A stretch of 64,000 bases of DNA from Streptomyces albus subsp. albus (GCF_000719865.1 NZ_JOID01000004.1:186001-250000), one strand, 5' to 3'. Positions 46,814-55,283 are shown, numbered from the stretch's first letter. Notes: a model not told the origin generated them from the letters alone. A program made the numbers and translations.

Positions 46814-49242
46814 CCGCACGGCTCAGCCTGTACGAGAAGGCCGAACAGGAGCTGTACAAGCTCGACCGCTCGGTCAAGGGCAAGTTCTACGACTTCTGCC
46901 ACCGCTTCCGGCAGAACCCCGACCACCCCGGCCTCGACCTCAAGCCGCTCAAGGGCGACAGCCGCGTGTACCGGGCCAAGATCGACCAGTCCTACCGGGC
47001 GCTCCTCGCCAGGATCGGTGTCGACGGCGACGGCCGCCAGAAGTGGCTCGTCGTCGCCGTACGGCACCGCAGGCACGTCTACGAGGAACTGTCCGTCGCG
47101 ATCAACCGCGTCACCGGGGAGATCGAGTTCGTCGACCTGTCCGTGGTCGGCCAGAGCGTTCTCCAGCGGGCGGGAATGACGCTCACCCCGGCCGAGCAGC
47201 CCGAGGCCGCGGCGGAGCCCGAAACCCCGGCGGAGCCGGAGACGCCGGCCCCCGCACCGGACACGACGCGACCGGCGGCGGCAACGCCCGCGGCGGAGCG
47301 GACGGAGCGGACCGAGCGGACCAAGCAGGCAGAGCGGACAGAGCAGGAGACCGTGCAGGCCGGGCAGGCGGAGCGGGCCGAGCCGCTCCTGGCCGGTCTC
47401 CGCGCGGACGACCTCCGCGAACTCGGCGTCGCCGAGCAGCTCATCGACCTCGCCCTCGCGGTCACCGAGAGCGGTGAACTCGACGCCCTCGTCTCCGGAG
47501 CCCCCCTCCTCACCAAGGACATCCTGTACGGCCTCGCCGCCGGGCTGCCCATCGACGAGGTCCGCAAGGAGATCACCGCCCCGGTCGAGGTGGAACTCGA
47601 CGAGTCCGAGCGGCACGACCTGGACGCGGCACTCGCCCGCACCACCGTCACCACCATCGACGACGCCCTCAAGGACGTCCTCGAAGAGGGCGACTTCCGG
47701 GCCTGGAAGGTCTTCCTCCACCCGGCCCAGGCCAAGCTCGTGGGCCGCCGCTACAGCGGGCCCTTCCGCGTGTCCGGCGGACCCGGCACGGGCAAGACCA
47801 TCGTCGCCCTGCACCGCGTCAAGCACCTCGCCGCACAACTCTCGTCCGGCCACGACAAGCCGATCCTGCTCACCACCTTCACCAAGAACCTCACCACCGA
47901 CCTGCGCGCCCGCCTCGCCTCCCTGCTGGAACCGGAGCAGTTCGCCCGCGTCGACATCACGCACATCGACCAGCTCGCCACCCGCGTCCTCAACGAGAAC
48001 AGCCCGTCCGGCGGCGGAAAACAGCGCGTCTACGACAGCGTCGCCCTGAACATCCTCCGCCAGGTCCTGGCCGAACTCGACGAGCGGCGCTGGGACGCCG
48101 AATTCCTCTACGAGGAATGGGAGCAGGTGATCCTCGGCCAGTCGCTCGGTACCCGCAGGGCCTACTTCGACGCCCGCCGCGCGGGCCGCGGCCGCTCCCT
48201 CACCCGCCCCGACCGCGCCCGGATCTGGAAGATCCTGGAGCAGTTCACCACCCGCCTGGACAAGGACAACCGCGAAACCTGGGCCCAGGCCGCCGAACGC
48301 GCGGCCCGCTTCGAGATGGAGCGCGCCGCCAGGATCGAGGCGCGCCAGGAGTACAAGGAGGACGTCGGCGGGAAGGACCTCATCCACCGCGACAACAGCT
48401 CCGGCATGTACTACCTCGGACACCGCTTCCGGCACGTCGTCGTCGACGAGTCACAGGACCTCCGCCCCGCCCACTGGAAGATGCTCCGCGCCATGGTGGC
48501 CCCTGGCGAGGACGACATGTTCATCGCCGGCGACACCCACCAGCGCATCTACGACCAGCACGTCACCCTGGGCACCGTCGGCGTGCACATCCGGGGCCGC
48601 GCGGCCCGCCTCACCCTCAGCTACCGCACCACCCGCGAGATCCTGAACCGCGCCATGGAAGTGGTGAACCCGAAGAGCGCCCAGATCACCTTCGACGACC
48701 TCGACGACGGCACCGACGACCTCAACGGCTACCGCTCGGTTCTCCGTGGCCCGGCCCCGGAATTCGTCCCGTGCGATTCCTGGGACGACGAACTCGCCCG
48801 GCTCGCCACCGCCCTCCGGACCTGGCGCGAGGAACTCGCCACCGGTGGAACCGACGGCCGGCCGCGCGACCCGCGGGGCAACATCGCCGTCTGCGTCGCC
48901 GACCGCGAAGCCGTCAACCAGGTCATGTACCACCTGGTGACCGAGGCCGGCCTCACGGTCGCCGAACTCACCAAGGAGGGCGTCAAGGGCGACGGCGACA
49001 TCCACGTGGGCACCATGCACCGCTTCAAGGGCCTCGAATACCAGAAGCTCGCCATCGTCGGTGCCCGGGACGGCGTCATCCCCCGCGCCTCCCTGATGCG
49101 GCGGTACCGCGACACGGACCCCCACCGCCTGGCCCGGGAGGAAACCAAGGCCCGCTCCCTGCTCTTCGTGGCGGCCACCCGCGCGCGCGACACCCTGCGC
49201 ATCAGCTGGCACGGCAAACCGAGCCCGTATCTGCCGGTTTAG
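46810..49242 (+). CDS. UvrD/Rep-type helicase with RelE/ParE-like N-terminal domain (operon gene 4)
   Basis: 810 aa. Residues 1-100 look like a RelE/ParE-type domain (LYEKAEQELYKLDRSVKGKF, then VYRAKIDQSYRALLARI and VVAVRHRRHVYEEL). A charged low-complexity linker follows (about 120-195). The superfamily 1 core has Walker A SGGPGTGKT (about 320), VVDESQDLRPAHW (about 544), the Gln-rich TH-Q motif and the motif VI-like LFVAATRARDTLRISWHG near the end. ATG 46810 overlaps the DUF1998 gene stop. It is the last gene of the operon and would unwind DNA in a repair- or degradation-type role. Confidence 0.85.
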   Translation: MTARLSLYEKAEQELYKLDRSVKGKFYDFCHRFRQNPDHPGLDLKPLKGDSRVYRAKIDQSYRALLARIGVDGDGRQKWLVVAVRHRRHVYEELSVAINRVTGEIEFVDLSVVGQSVLQRAGMTLTPAEQPEAAAEPETPAEPETPAPAPDTTRPAAATPAAERTERTERTKQAERTEQETVQAGQAERAEPLLAGLRADDLRELGVAEQLIDLALAVTESGELDALVSGAPLLTKDILYGLAAGLPIDEVRKEITAPVEVELDESERHDLDAALARTTVTTIDDALKDVLEEGDFRAWKVFLHPAQAKLVGRRYSGPFRVSGGPGTGKTIVALHRVKHLAAQLSSGHDKPILLTTFTKNLTTDLRARLASLLEPEQFARVDITHIDQLATRVLNENSPSGGGKQRVYDSVALNILRQVLAELDERRWDAEFLYEEWEQVILGQSLGTRRAYFDARRAGRGRSLTRPDRARIWKILEQFTTRLDKDNRETWAQAAERAARFEMERAARIEARQEYKEDVGGKDLIHRDNSSGMYYLGHRFRHVVVDESQDLRPAHWKMLRAMVAPGEDDMFIAGDTHQRIYDQHVTLGTVGVHIRGRAARLTLSYRTTREILNRAMEVVNPKSAQITFDDLDDGTDDLNGYRSVLRGPAPEFVPCDSWDDELARLATALRTWREELATGGTDGRPRDPRGNIAVCVADREAVNQVMYHLVTEAGLTVAELTKEGVKGDGDIHVGTMHRFKGLEYQKLAIVGARDGVIPRASLMRRYRDTDPHRLAREETKARSLLFVAATRARDTLRISWHGKPSPYLPV

Positions 49243-49630
49243 ACGCGCGCGTTGCCGATCGAGCGGCGGAGGATACGTGCGCCCTCGTCCAGATGCGCTC
49301 CCCCGGCCTGTAGTGCGCCGCGCCCCTCCATATGAACGGAGAGCTACTGGCTGGTGCGGCCCGGGCAGAAGCCGGATGTGCTCGGACGGTGATCTCAATG
49401 AAGGCCGGGGGCCGCTGTGGGGGCACCCACAGCACTTCTGCGGAGACTTCGTCCTGAGCATCCTCACGGGACAGGCGGAAACGGAGTGGTTTCCCGAACT
49501 TCCCGCCGATGAGCACCGGTTCGACTCCAACGACGAACATCCTGGGGTAACCCGGGTAGCCCCGGCCCGCATGCCGGCCCCCCGGTTCCCCGGTGCGTGA
49601 CACCGGGGAACCGGGGCTCTGGCGTCGGGG
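49243..49630. other. Downstream of the defence operon: no confident gene, ends in a terminator
   Basis: Open frames on both strands (for example 49277-49600 plus) lack ribosome-binding sites and family resemblance. Part of 49380-49550 is AT-richer than the surroundings and may be a decayed gene. The strong hairpin at 49580-49616 closes the stretch. Confidence 0.4.
49580..49616. terminator. Strong bidirectional hairpin terminator
   Basis: CCCCGGTTCCCCGGTG and CACCGGGGAACCGGGG are perfect 16-bp arms around a 5-nt loop. It lies between the end of the plus-strand operon and the minus-strand antitoxin-like gene, so it can serve both. Confidence 0.85.
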
Positions 49631-49825
49631 CTACCGCTCCTTCGGCTCGTCGCCTCCGTAGGAGCGGCGGGCCGCGTCGGCGGCCTTGTCGGTCTGGGCG
49701 TCGTACTTGTCGCCCGTCCGCTCATCGATCATGCGCTCGGACCTCTCGACGCCCTTGTCGGCCTGGTCCGGGTGGCCCTTCGCAGCCTGCTTGGCCTTCT
49801 TCGCCATGTCGCCCAACTTCCCCAT
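49631..49825 (-). CDS. MT0933-like antitoxin family protein
   Basis: 64 aa, rich in Lys, Asp and Ala. MGKLGDMAKKAKQAAKGHPD and ERMIDERTGDKYDAQTDKA match the Rv0909/MT0933-type antitoxin family. In mycobacteria such proteins pair with a toxin, but here no toxin gene is adjacent, and solitary copies are widespread in Streptomyces. GGAGGT precedes the ATG at 49825. Confidence 0.8.
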   Translation of the reverse strand: MGKLGDMAKKAKQAAKGHPDQADKGVERSERMIDERTGDKYDAQTDKAADAARRSYGGDEPKER

Positions 49826-49998
49826 GGGACACCTCCCGGGGTCTCGCGTACGTCGTGCCAAGCCCTCGGGTACCCGCCGCAGCCCGCACCTCACCTCCGC
49901 GTTTCGGCAGGGGGAGGCAGGCGGCACAAGTCCCCGGACGGGGAGAGCCCCGCCGGTCCGCAAGGGACGGCGGGGCTCTCGTGTACGCGGCGTGATCG

Positions 49999-50214
49999 TC
50001 AGGCGCCCCGCTGCGACGAGGCCATCCCGACGAACCCCGTCCATGCCTCACGCGATACGCGGATGACCGGCCCGGCCACGTCCTTGGAGTCCCGGACGTG
50101 CATAACTCCCGCACCGGCGGCGACCTCGACGCACTGGCCACCCTCGGTTCCGCTGTAGCTGCTCTTGAACCAGGTGAGGTCGGATGCGGTGGCCGAGCAC
50201 TCAGCGTTGTTCAT
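49999..50214 (-). CDS. DUF397 protein
   Basis: 71 aa. LTWFKSSYSGTEGGQCVEVA and MHVRDSKDVAGPVIRVSREA are the DUF397 blocks, ending WTGFVGMA. Its ATG overlaps the XRE gene stop by 4 nt (ATGA), so the pair is coupled. It is the second XRE-DUF397 pair in the window, on the opposite strand and flanking the defence operon on its other side. Confidence 0.9.
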   Translation of the reverse strand: MNNAECSATASDLTWFKSSYSGTEGGQCVEVAAGAGVMHVRDSKDVAGPVIRVSREAWTGFVGMASSQRGA

Positions 50215-51089
50215 AGCGATCCCAGCAACCCTTCGATGAGTTCCAGCGACTCTCGGGGAGTGAGAGCCTGGGATCGGATAATCCCATAGCGGGCGGCGGC
50301 GAGGACCGTCTGTTCCGGGTCGGTCTCCAGCGTGCTGGTGGCGTGGGCCTCGGAGTACACGAACTTCTTGCCGTCCTTTCGCGTGGCCACGGTGAAGGGC
50401 CCGTTCACCCCCGCGTTGTCCTCGCAGTCGAGCGGCATGACCTGGATCTCGACGTTGCGCTGCTGACCGATCAGCAGAAGGTGTTCCAGCTGTCCCCGGA
50501 GCACCTCCTTGCCGCCGTAGCGGTGCCGCAGCACGGCCTCGTCCATGACGAAGCTCAGGAGTGGCGCCGGCCGGCGGTCGAAGATGGCCTGCCGGGCCAG
50601 CCGCGCGGTCACCCGCTGATCGATGGTCTCCTGGTCCAGAGTCGGGCGCCGCATGGCGAGCAGCGCCCTCATGTACTCCTCGGTCTGGAGAAGCCCGTTG
50701 ACGACGTGCGTGTCGTACATGAGCAGTTCGACGCACTTCTTCTCCAGCGCCGCCATCCCCTGGAAGAACACCGGGAACTGCGCCCGCTCCATCTGTTCCT
50801 TCCACACGGACAGGAGCCCGCCCGCCTCCAGCACCTCGTCCGCCCGGTCGATCGTCCGGGGCGACGGAATCCTCCGGCCCTGCTCGAAGGACGCCACGGT
50901 GGAGGCCGTGTACCCCAACTGCTGTCCGAACTCGGCGCGTTCCATGCCGCTCCGCAGCCGCAGCATCTTCATGCTCCGCCCGAACGCGTTGATCACGCCC
51001 TGGCCGGACCTGTCCGCCGGCCGCGCGGCCGTGCCCTCGTCGTTGTCCCCGTCGTCTCCGAAACTCACCGACGCTTCATCGACCGCCAT
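50211..51089 (-). CDS. XRE-family regulator with DUF5753
   Basis: 292 aa. The HTH is LRLRSGMERAEFGQQLGYTASTVASFEQGRR (about residues 43-73). DUF5753 blocks follow: VVNGLLQTEEYMRALLAMRR, ARLARQAIFDRRPAPLL, and a C-terminal LTPRESLELIEGLL. ATG 51089 was chosen over an upstream in-frame start at 51116 because the family starts close to here. The N-terminal ~35 residues are acidic and disordered. It is coupled to the DUF397 gene. Confidence 0.88.
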   Translation of the reverse strand: MAVDEASVSFGDDGDNDEGTAARPADRSGQGVINAFGRSMKMLRLRSGMERAEFGQQLGYTASTVASFEQGRRIPSPRTIDRADEVLEAGGLLSVWKEQMERAQFPVFFQGMAALEKKCVELLMYDTHVVNGLLQTEEYMRALLAMRRPTLDQETIDQRVTARLARQAIFDRRPAPLLSFVMDEAVLRHRYGGKEVLRGQLEHLLLIGQQRNVEIQVMPLDCEDNAGVNGPFTVATRKDGKKFVYSEAHATSTLETDPEQTVLAAARYGIIRSQALTPRESLELIEGLLGSL

Positions 51090-51408
51090 CGCAGTTCCCC
51101 GCCTCCCTGTCCGCACGCCACTCGCGCCAGTCGCGACAGTTGCCTGTCCCGCCTCCCTGGCTCAACGCGGACGCCGGGGCGTCGTCACGCCGCTTGTCGC
51201 GTACCCGTATCGGCATCGCGCGTACAAACGGCCATTGACGGTGGTCACCGGGTTGCGTTGTGGCTGATCACGCCGTGCGGTCGCCGGGCCGCATGCTCCG
51301 CTCGGCGGTCACGAGCACACGCCGGGCCGGGGCCGGGGCCGGGGCCGGGGCTGGAGGGATCGGCGGAGGGCAAGCCCGAGTCTCCGGGCCGGTCAGCCGG
51401 TCAGCCGG
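51090..51408. other. Intergenic with short GC repeats
   Basis: No gene. It holds four GGGGCC units (about 51327-51352) and GGTCAGCC repeats (about 51390-51415). The XRE promoter should lie near 51100-51240, where AT content rises. Confidence 0.45.
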
Positions 51409-51786
51409 TCAGCCGTCCCGGCGGCTCGTCCACGGGATGGTCGGCTGGAGCACGGCTTCCGTCAAGGACTGGCTGCGCAAGGCGGTGACCTGCTGGTATT
51501 CGGGGTCGGCGACCATGCGGCTGAAGACCTCACGGCTGGGGTAGCGGACCAGCAGGACCGCGTCCCACGCCTGTCCCTCCTCCGCGACCAGCGGCGTGGT
51601 GCCGTCACCGGCGTAGAGCAGCTCGGCTCCGTAGCGTTCCAGGAAGACCTGCGTCCGCCGGGCGTATTCGGCGTACGAGGAGCGGCCGTCCTCCGTGAAC
51701 CGGAGCAGGTTGAGCATGACGACGGGGCCGCCCGGGTCCTCCGCCACCATCCGCGCGAGGTCGGCTCCCGAGGGATCGACTGCCAT
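51409..51786 (-). CDS. DUF1330-family protein
   Basis: 125 aa. VVMLNLLRFTEDGRSSYAEY and DAVLLVRYPSREVFSRMVAD are typical of DUF1330, a dimeric alpha-beta-barrel (ferredoxin-like) family of unknown function. The C-terminus ends with QPTIPWTSRR. ATG 51786 gives the full domain with GGAAG upstream. It is single-gene in this strand context. Confidence 0.82.
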   Translation of the reverse strand: MAVDPSGADLARMVAEDPGGPVVMLNLLRFTEDGRSSYAEYARRTQVFLERYGAELLYAGDGTTPLVAEEGQAWDAVLLVRYPSREVFSRMVADPEYQQVTALRSQSLTEAVLQPTIPWTSRRDG

Positions 51787-52094
51787 CCTGCTTCCCCTTC
51801 CCGTGCTCCTGTGTTCCCGCTCCGTCGAGGGCGGTTTCCCGCGCCCCGCACGGCCCCGCCGCGCGGCGGGCGGAGGACCATCCGCTCCCGCCAAGCCACG
51901 GCGCGCCCAGCAGCCTAGGCGGATCACACCCGTCTTGCATACCGCCCGGTCGGTTTTGAGGGTGTGTGTGTGGTGTTCATGCCGAGCCAAGGGGGTCCGG
52001 TGCGCCAGGGCGGGTGCGCAATGCGGTGGCCATGACCGTGCGCCAAGCCCGCTCGCGGCTCCCTTGCCGGCGCTGCGGCCGCGTCCCCCCGGGC
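51787..52094. other. Intergenic, 308 bp, no gene recognised
   Basis: Promoter space for the DUF1330 gene. AT content rises around 51930-51980 (TTTTGAGGGTGTGTGTGTGG). No other structure seen. Confidence 0.35.
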
Positions 52095-52547
52095 TCAGCG
52101 CTGATAGAGCCCGTACAGCGTGCCGCTCGCGAGCTGCCGGTCGTCCACCGCGGCGTGCACCTCGCCGGCCGTCGCGCCGTCGCGGAGGGAGACCGGCTCC
52201 GGAAGGGCGTAGAGGCGGAAGAAGTAGCGGTGCGCCCGGTCGCCGGGCGGGGGCTGCGGGCCTCCCCAGCCCCGTTCCCCGAAGCCGTTCGTCAGGGGTG
52301 TGCCGCCCGGGGGAGTCCGCCCGGCCTCCACGCCGTCGGACGCCGGGTCGATGCCGGTGACCAGCCAGTGGAGGAAGGTGCCCCTCGGCGCGTCCGGGTC
52401 CTCGCACAGCAGCAGGAGTTCCGCCGCTTCCGCCGGTACGCCCGACCAGCTCAGCGGCGGCGAGAGGTTGTCGCCGTCTCTTGCGTACGTGCGCGGGAGG
52501 AAGGACTCGCTGCTGAACGCGGTGCTGCGCAGGTCGATACCAGTCAT
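52095..52547 (-). CDS. YbhB/YbcL-type Raf-kinase-inhibitor-like protein (PEBP family)
   Basis: 150 aa. LSPPLSWSGVPAEAAELLLL, CEDPDAPRGTFLHWLV and RYFFRLYAL are the conserved PEBP blocks, with the DPDAP and H residues of the anion-binding pocket. Bacterial members are cytosolic or periplasmic and have no firmly known substrate. ATG 52547 fits the family N-terminus (FLPRTYARDGDNLSPP). Confidence 0.88.
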   Translation of the reverse strand: MTGIDLRSTAFSSESFLPRTYARDGDNLSPPLSWSGVPAEAAELLLLCEDPDAPRGTFLHWLVTGIDPASDGVEAGRTPPGGTPLTNGFGERGWGGPQPPPGDRAHRYFFRLYALPEPVSLRDGATAGEVHAAVDDRQLASGTLYGLYQR

Positions 52548-52740
52548 GCCGCGCCGGGTACCCGCATGCGCGCCGGATGCGCACGGACGTGCGGCATTTG
52601 TCCGCCGTCCGTCCCGGATGCGGCCCGAGCGGGGCCGGAACAGACTGGCAACGAGCCGGCTCGTCACGGCCGGGCCCTCGCGGCCCGGACGCGGCACCGG
52701 CCGGTACGGATCCGGCAGGACGGGGTGAGAGGGCGTGATC

Positions 52741-52854
52741 ATGAAGAAGAACGAGGAGCGCGAGGCGGCGTACCTGCGGCAGAGCGGACGCAAGGAGCTC
52801 ACTCCGCGCCAGCGGCGGCGGCTGGAGAAGAAGGCCGGCCAGGGCAAGGGCTGA
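52741..52854 (+). CDS. Small basic protein, 37 aa
   Basis: MKKNEEREAAYLRQSGRKEL followed by TPRQRRRLEKKAGQGKG. The sequence is very rich in Lys, Arg and Glu and resembles a short conserved Streptomyces protein with an LTPRQRRRL core, which may bind nucleic acid. GAGAGGG lies 7 nt before the ATG. GTG 52735 in the same frame is an alternative start. Function is unknown. Confidence 0.55.
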   Translation: MKKNEEREAAYLRQSGRKELTPRQRRRLEKKAGQGKG

Positions 52855-52924
52855 CCGGCCGGCCGGACGTGCGCCGGCCCGGGCGGCCGGAGCCCTCCGG
52901 GCCGGGCCGGCGGGAGCGTCCCCC

Positions 52925-52976
52925 GTCACCGCCTGGAGCCGAGCCGGCCCGTCACCGCCTGGAGCCGAGCCGGCCC
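52925..52976. repeat. Exact 26-bp tandem duplication
   Basis: Positions 52925-52950 and 52951-52976 are identical. It lies in the 294-bp gap after the small basic protein gene, which otherwise contains nothing recognisable. Confidence 0.9.
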
Positions 52977-53148
52977 GCGGTCCGGCCCCTCCTCGCCCCC
53001 GCCACCCGGTGGAGCGGGCGGATTCCGGGAGGACGGGCGCCCGGAGAGGTGCCGGGCAGGGCACACGGTTGGGAAGGGAAGGCGCCGGGCCGGGCCGATG
53101 AGGGGCCTCGGCCCGGCGCCGGGCGATCACTGCCGGATCACTGCCCGC

Positions 53149-53955
53149 TCACTGCTCGTTCAGGCCGCAGGAGGCCAGGCCGCCGAGCCCCGCGGGCGGC
53201 TGTCCTCCTCCCCGTTCGACGGCCTGGCCGATGCGGTCGATGACGGCACGGCGCTTGCCTTCCAGCGGGCCGAGGATGGCGTTCTGCACGAAGTTGGGCC
53301 CGCCCTCGCCCTGGGAGCGCGCCAGCCGCCCGTTGGCCTCGTCGATCTGGTTCCGCAGTTGCGCCAGTTCCCTGTCGATCCGGGCCTGCGCCTCCGCCGG
53401 CACGGCTCCGAGCTGTGAGGCGACATCGGCGCAGTCGACGGTGGGCGCGCCCGCCGCCGCGCCCTGCTCCTCGCCGTCGCCGCCGGCTCCCTCCGCCGGA
53501 GGCGCCGCCTCACCGGCGGCCGCCTGCCCGCCGAGGGCGCACGTGGCCAGCGCCTCCAGCCCTTCGGGCTTCTCCGCGAGGCGCCCGATGGCCGTCTCGA
53601 TCCGGTTCAGCGCCGCGGTGCGCTTGTCCTCCAGCGGGCCGAGGATGGCGTTCTGGACGAAGTTGGGTCCGCCCTCGCCCCGGGAGCGCGCCAGCCGGTC
53701 GTTGGCCTCCGCGAGTTGCTTGTCGAGCTGGGCCAGATTCCGTTCGACCTCGTCCTGGGCCCCGGCGGGGATCTCCGGCAGTTTCCCGTCCGCCGACGGG
53801 CACGAGATGGTCTGCGCCGACGCCCCGCCCGCGGCGGATCCGCTCTCGCCGGCGAACGCGCCCGCCGTGGCCAGACCGCCCGCGATCAGCCCCGCTCCCA
53901 CCAGGCCGATCCCGATGACTCGGTGCTTCCTGTGTGTCTTCCTCGCTCGCGACAT
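53149..53955 (-). CDS. Secreted protein with internally duplicated helical domain
   Basis: 268 aa. A basic N-terminus (MSRARKTHRKHR) and the hydrophobic stretch VIGIGLVGAGLIAGGLATAG form a signal peptide. Two ~90-residue repeats follow, each with a Cys pair, a helix NLAQLDKQLAEANDRLARSR or the related ELAQLRNQIDEANGRLARSQ, and the shared block GEGGPNFVQNAILGPLE. They are joined by an acidic Gly/Ala/Glu linker. I do not recognise a named family. Each repeat is probably a disulfide-tied helical bundle. The start ATG 53955 follows AGAGGTGAG. Confidence 0.7.
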   Translation of the reverse strand: MSRARKTHRKHRVIGIGLVGAGLIAGGLATAGAFAGESGSAAGGASAQTISCPSADGKLPEIPAGAQDEVERNLAQLDKQLAEANDRLARSRGEGGPNFVQNAILGPLEDKRTAALNRIETAIGRLAEKPEGLEALATCALGGQAAAGEAAPPAEGAGGDGEEQGAAAGAPTVDCADVASQLGAVPAEAQARIDRELAQLRNQIDEANGRLARSQGEGGPNFVQNAILGPLEGKRRAVIDRIGQAVERGGGQPPAGLGGLASCGLNEQ

Positions 53956-54671
53956 GCTCACCTCTCTGGTGTGACAAAGAGAACTGGAGGTGGGAGCCGC
54001 CTTCCGGTCGGCAGCGGCCTGCGCTGCCCGCGCGCCGGCCCTCGCTCCCCGGGGGGGATGCGGGGCCCGTCCTTCGGATTCTCCCGGAGCGCCGCACCGA
54101 CCGGGTGCCGGGACGGTGTGCACCGGCCGACGCGTCACTCACCGGGCAAGTACGCACGGAAGGCCGCGCACACTCAATCGCCGCGCGTTTTCGTGGAAGC
54201 CGGTGCCCACCGCGCGCGCCTCCGGGGCCCGATGCCCGTGCGGCACTCCGGCTCGCGGGGGACGGGACGGCACGGGTTGCCGCCTGCGAGCCGGGGGATA
54301 CGGGCCCCTCTCGTCGGCGGCCCGGGAGACGGCGCGCGGAGCGTCTCCCGGACCGCAGGTGCGGGCGAGCGGGCACGGCCCGCCCCCGCCGCCGGATTCC
54401 GGCAGCGGGGCCCGGTGGAGTCCGCCGTCCCATGACGGAGTCCTCCGGGACCGGGGCCGTGCGCGGCCCCAGGAAGGAAGGGGAAAGGCCGCGAAACCGC
54501 TCGTGCCGCGTGGACGGCGGCGAGTCCGGTCCTCCCGTGCCGGCGGGCCGGCCGACTGCGGGGGGACCGCCGGCTGCCCGGGCTCCGGGGAAGCCGGTCC
54601 GCCGCCGATCCGCGATCCACCGTGTACGGAACCGGGGGCCGGATCAACGTCTGCGGATGCCGGGAAGGCGC

Positions 54672-54700
54672 GGCCAAGCGGTGGATAAACGTCCCTTAAC
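54672..54700 (+). repeat. Bipartite motif, copy A
   Basis: GGCCAAGCG, nine variable bases, CGTCCCTTAAC. The copy is enclosed by the inverted repeat GGATGCCGGG/CCCGGCATCC. Confidence 0.6.
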
Positions 54701-54819
54701 CTGCCCGGCATCCGGCCCGGTCGTCCCGCCGGGGCGAGCAGCGCCCGCAGGACCGCGCCATGTGAAAGGGGTCTCCTGCGGCGGAACGAAGCAGCGGCCA
54801 AACGGTGCCGGGGCCGGAA

Positions 54820-54858
54820 CCCCGCGCGGGTCTTGTCCCAAGCCGGACCCGCGCGGGG
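54820..54858. terminator. GC-rich hairpin in the non-coding region
   Basis: CCCCGCGCGGGTC and GACCCGCGCGGGG, 13-bp perfect arms around a 13-nt loop. It may be a terminator or part of a structured RNA. No T-tract follows. Confidence 0.5.
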
Positions 54859-55023
54859 AACCAGGGGTGGCGCCGCTCGTCCCGGAAACGGCACCGCGCG
54901 TGATGCGCTCACGCCGCGCGGACGGCGGCGGCGCCGGACCTCCCCGGGCGGCCACCACCGTCCTTGATCCACCCTGAACGGGGCGGTGAGCCCTTTCAAG
55001 GGGCGGGGAGGCTGGAAAGACCA

Positions 55024-55052
55024 GGCCAAGCGTGACATCACCGTCCCTTAAC
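55024..55052 (+). repeat. Bipartite motif, copy B
   Basis: Same nine-base and eleven-base conserved ends as copy A with an unrelated nine-base centre, 352 bp downstream of copy A and 231 bp before the radical SAM start. Confidence 0.6.
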
Positions 55053-55283
55053 GCACCCCGGCCGAGTGGAGTCCCCGCGCCCGGGAAGCGGCGGAGCGAG
55101 CGCCCGTCCCCCGGCGGAGCGAGCGCCCGGGAACCGACGGCGCGGGCCCGCAGCGCCGGTACGCGGCGCCGAGCATCACGGCCCGCGCCTCACCGAGGTC
55201 GTCCGGGGCCGGGCCGCGGTTCCGGCGCGGGTGGGAACGGAGCCCCGGGAACCGGCCCGCCGCCCCGCGCGGTCCGAGCAGTC

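Larger units (their letters stand above)
53956..55283. other. 1.3-kb non-coding region with hairpins and a repeated motif
   Basis: No frame shows protein-like composition across this span. It contains a hairpin with 13-bp arms (54820-54832 and 54846-54858), a 10-bp-arm inverted repeat (54655-54664 and 54704-54713), and two copies of a bipartite motif listed separately. A promoter for the radical SAM gene should be near its right end. Confidence 0.5.

Noticed and set aside
40766..46819. 2017-codon open frame on the minus strand opposite the DUF1998 helicase
   Set aside because: It is a GC-driven shadow: composition is Val/Gly/Arg/Glu-rich without motifs, and the plus strand encodes clear helicase motifs in the same span.
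30838..49242. Assignment to canonical Pgl/BREX
   Set aside because: No PglZ/BrxZ phosphatase, no PglY/BrxC ATPase and no Lon-like or BrxA/B proteins are present.
30838..49242. Assignment to the Dpd 7-deazaguanine DNA system
   Set aside because: No DpdA transglycosylase or queuosine-type synthesis genes; only a loose resemblance through SNF2 and DUF1998 helicases.
30838..49242. Straight call as canonical class 1 DISARM
   Set aside because: No separate DrmB, and no DrmC with a phospholipase D HKD motif is visible; the UvrD fusion is not part of that set.
49277..49600. Small plus-strand gene after the UvrD helicase
   Set aside because: No ribosome-binding site, no family resemblance, and its end runs into the terminator hairpin.
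51327..51352. GGGGCC repeat as a functional G-quadruplex switch
   Set aside because: Such runs are common in GC-rich intergenic DNA here, and nothing ties it to a gene start.
54672..55052. The bipartite motif as ECF-sigma promoters
   Set aside because: The CGTC element could be a -10, but the nearest GGAA-type -35 words are 21-22 bp away, outside the usual spacing.
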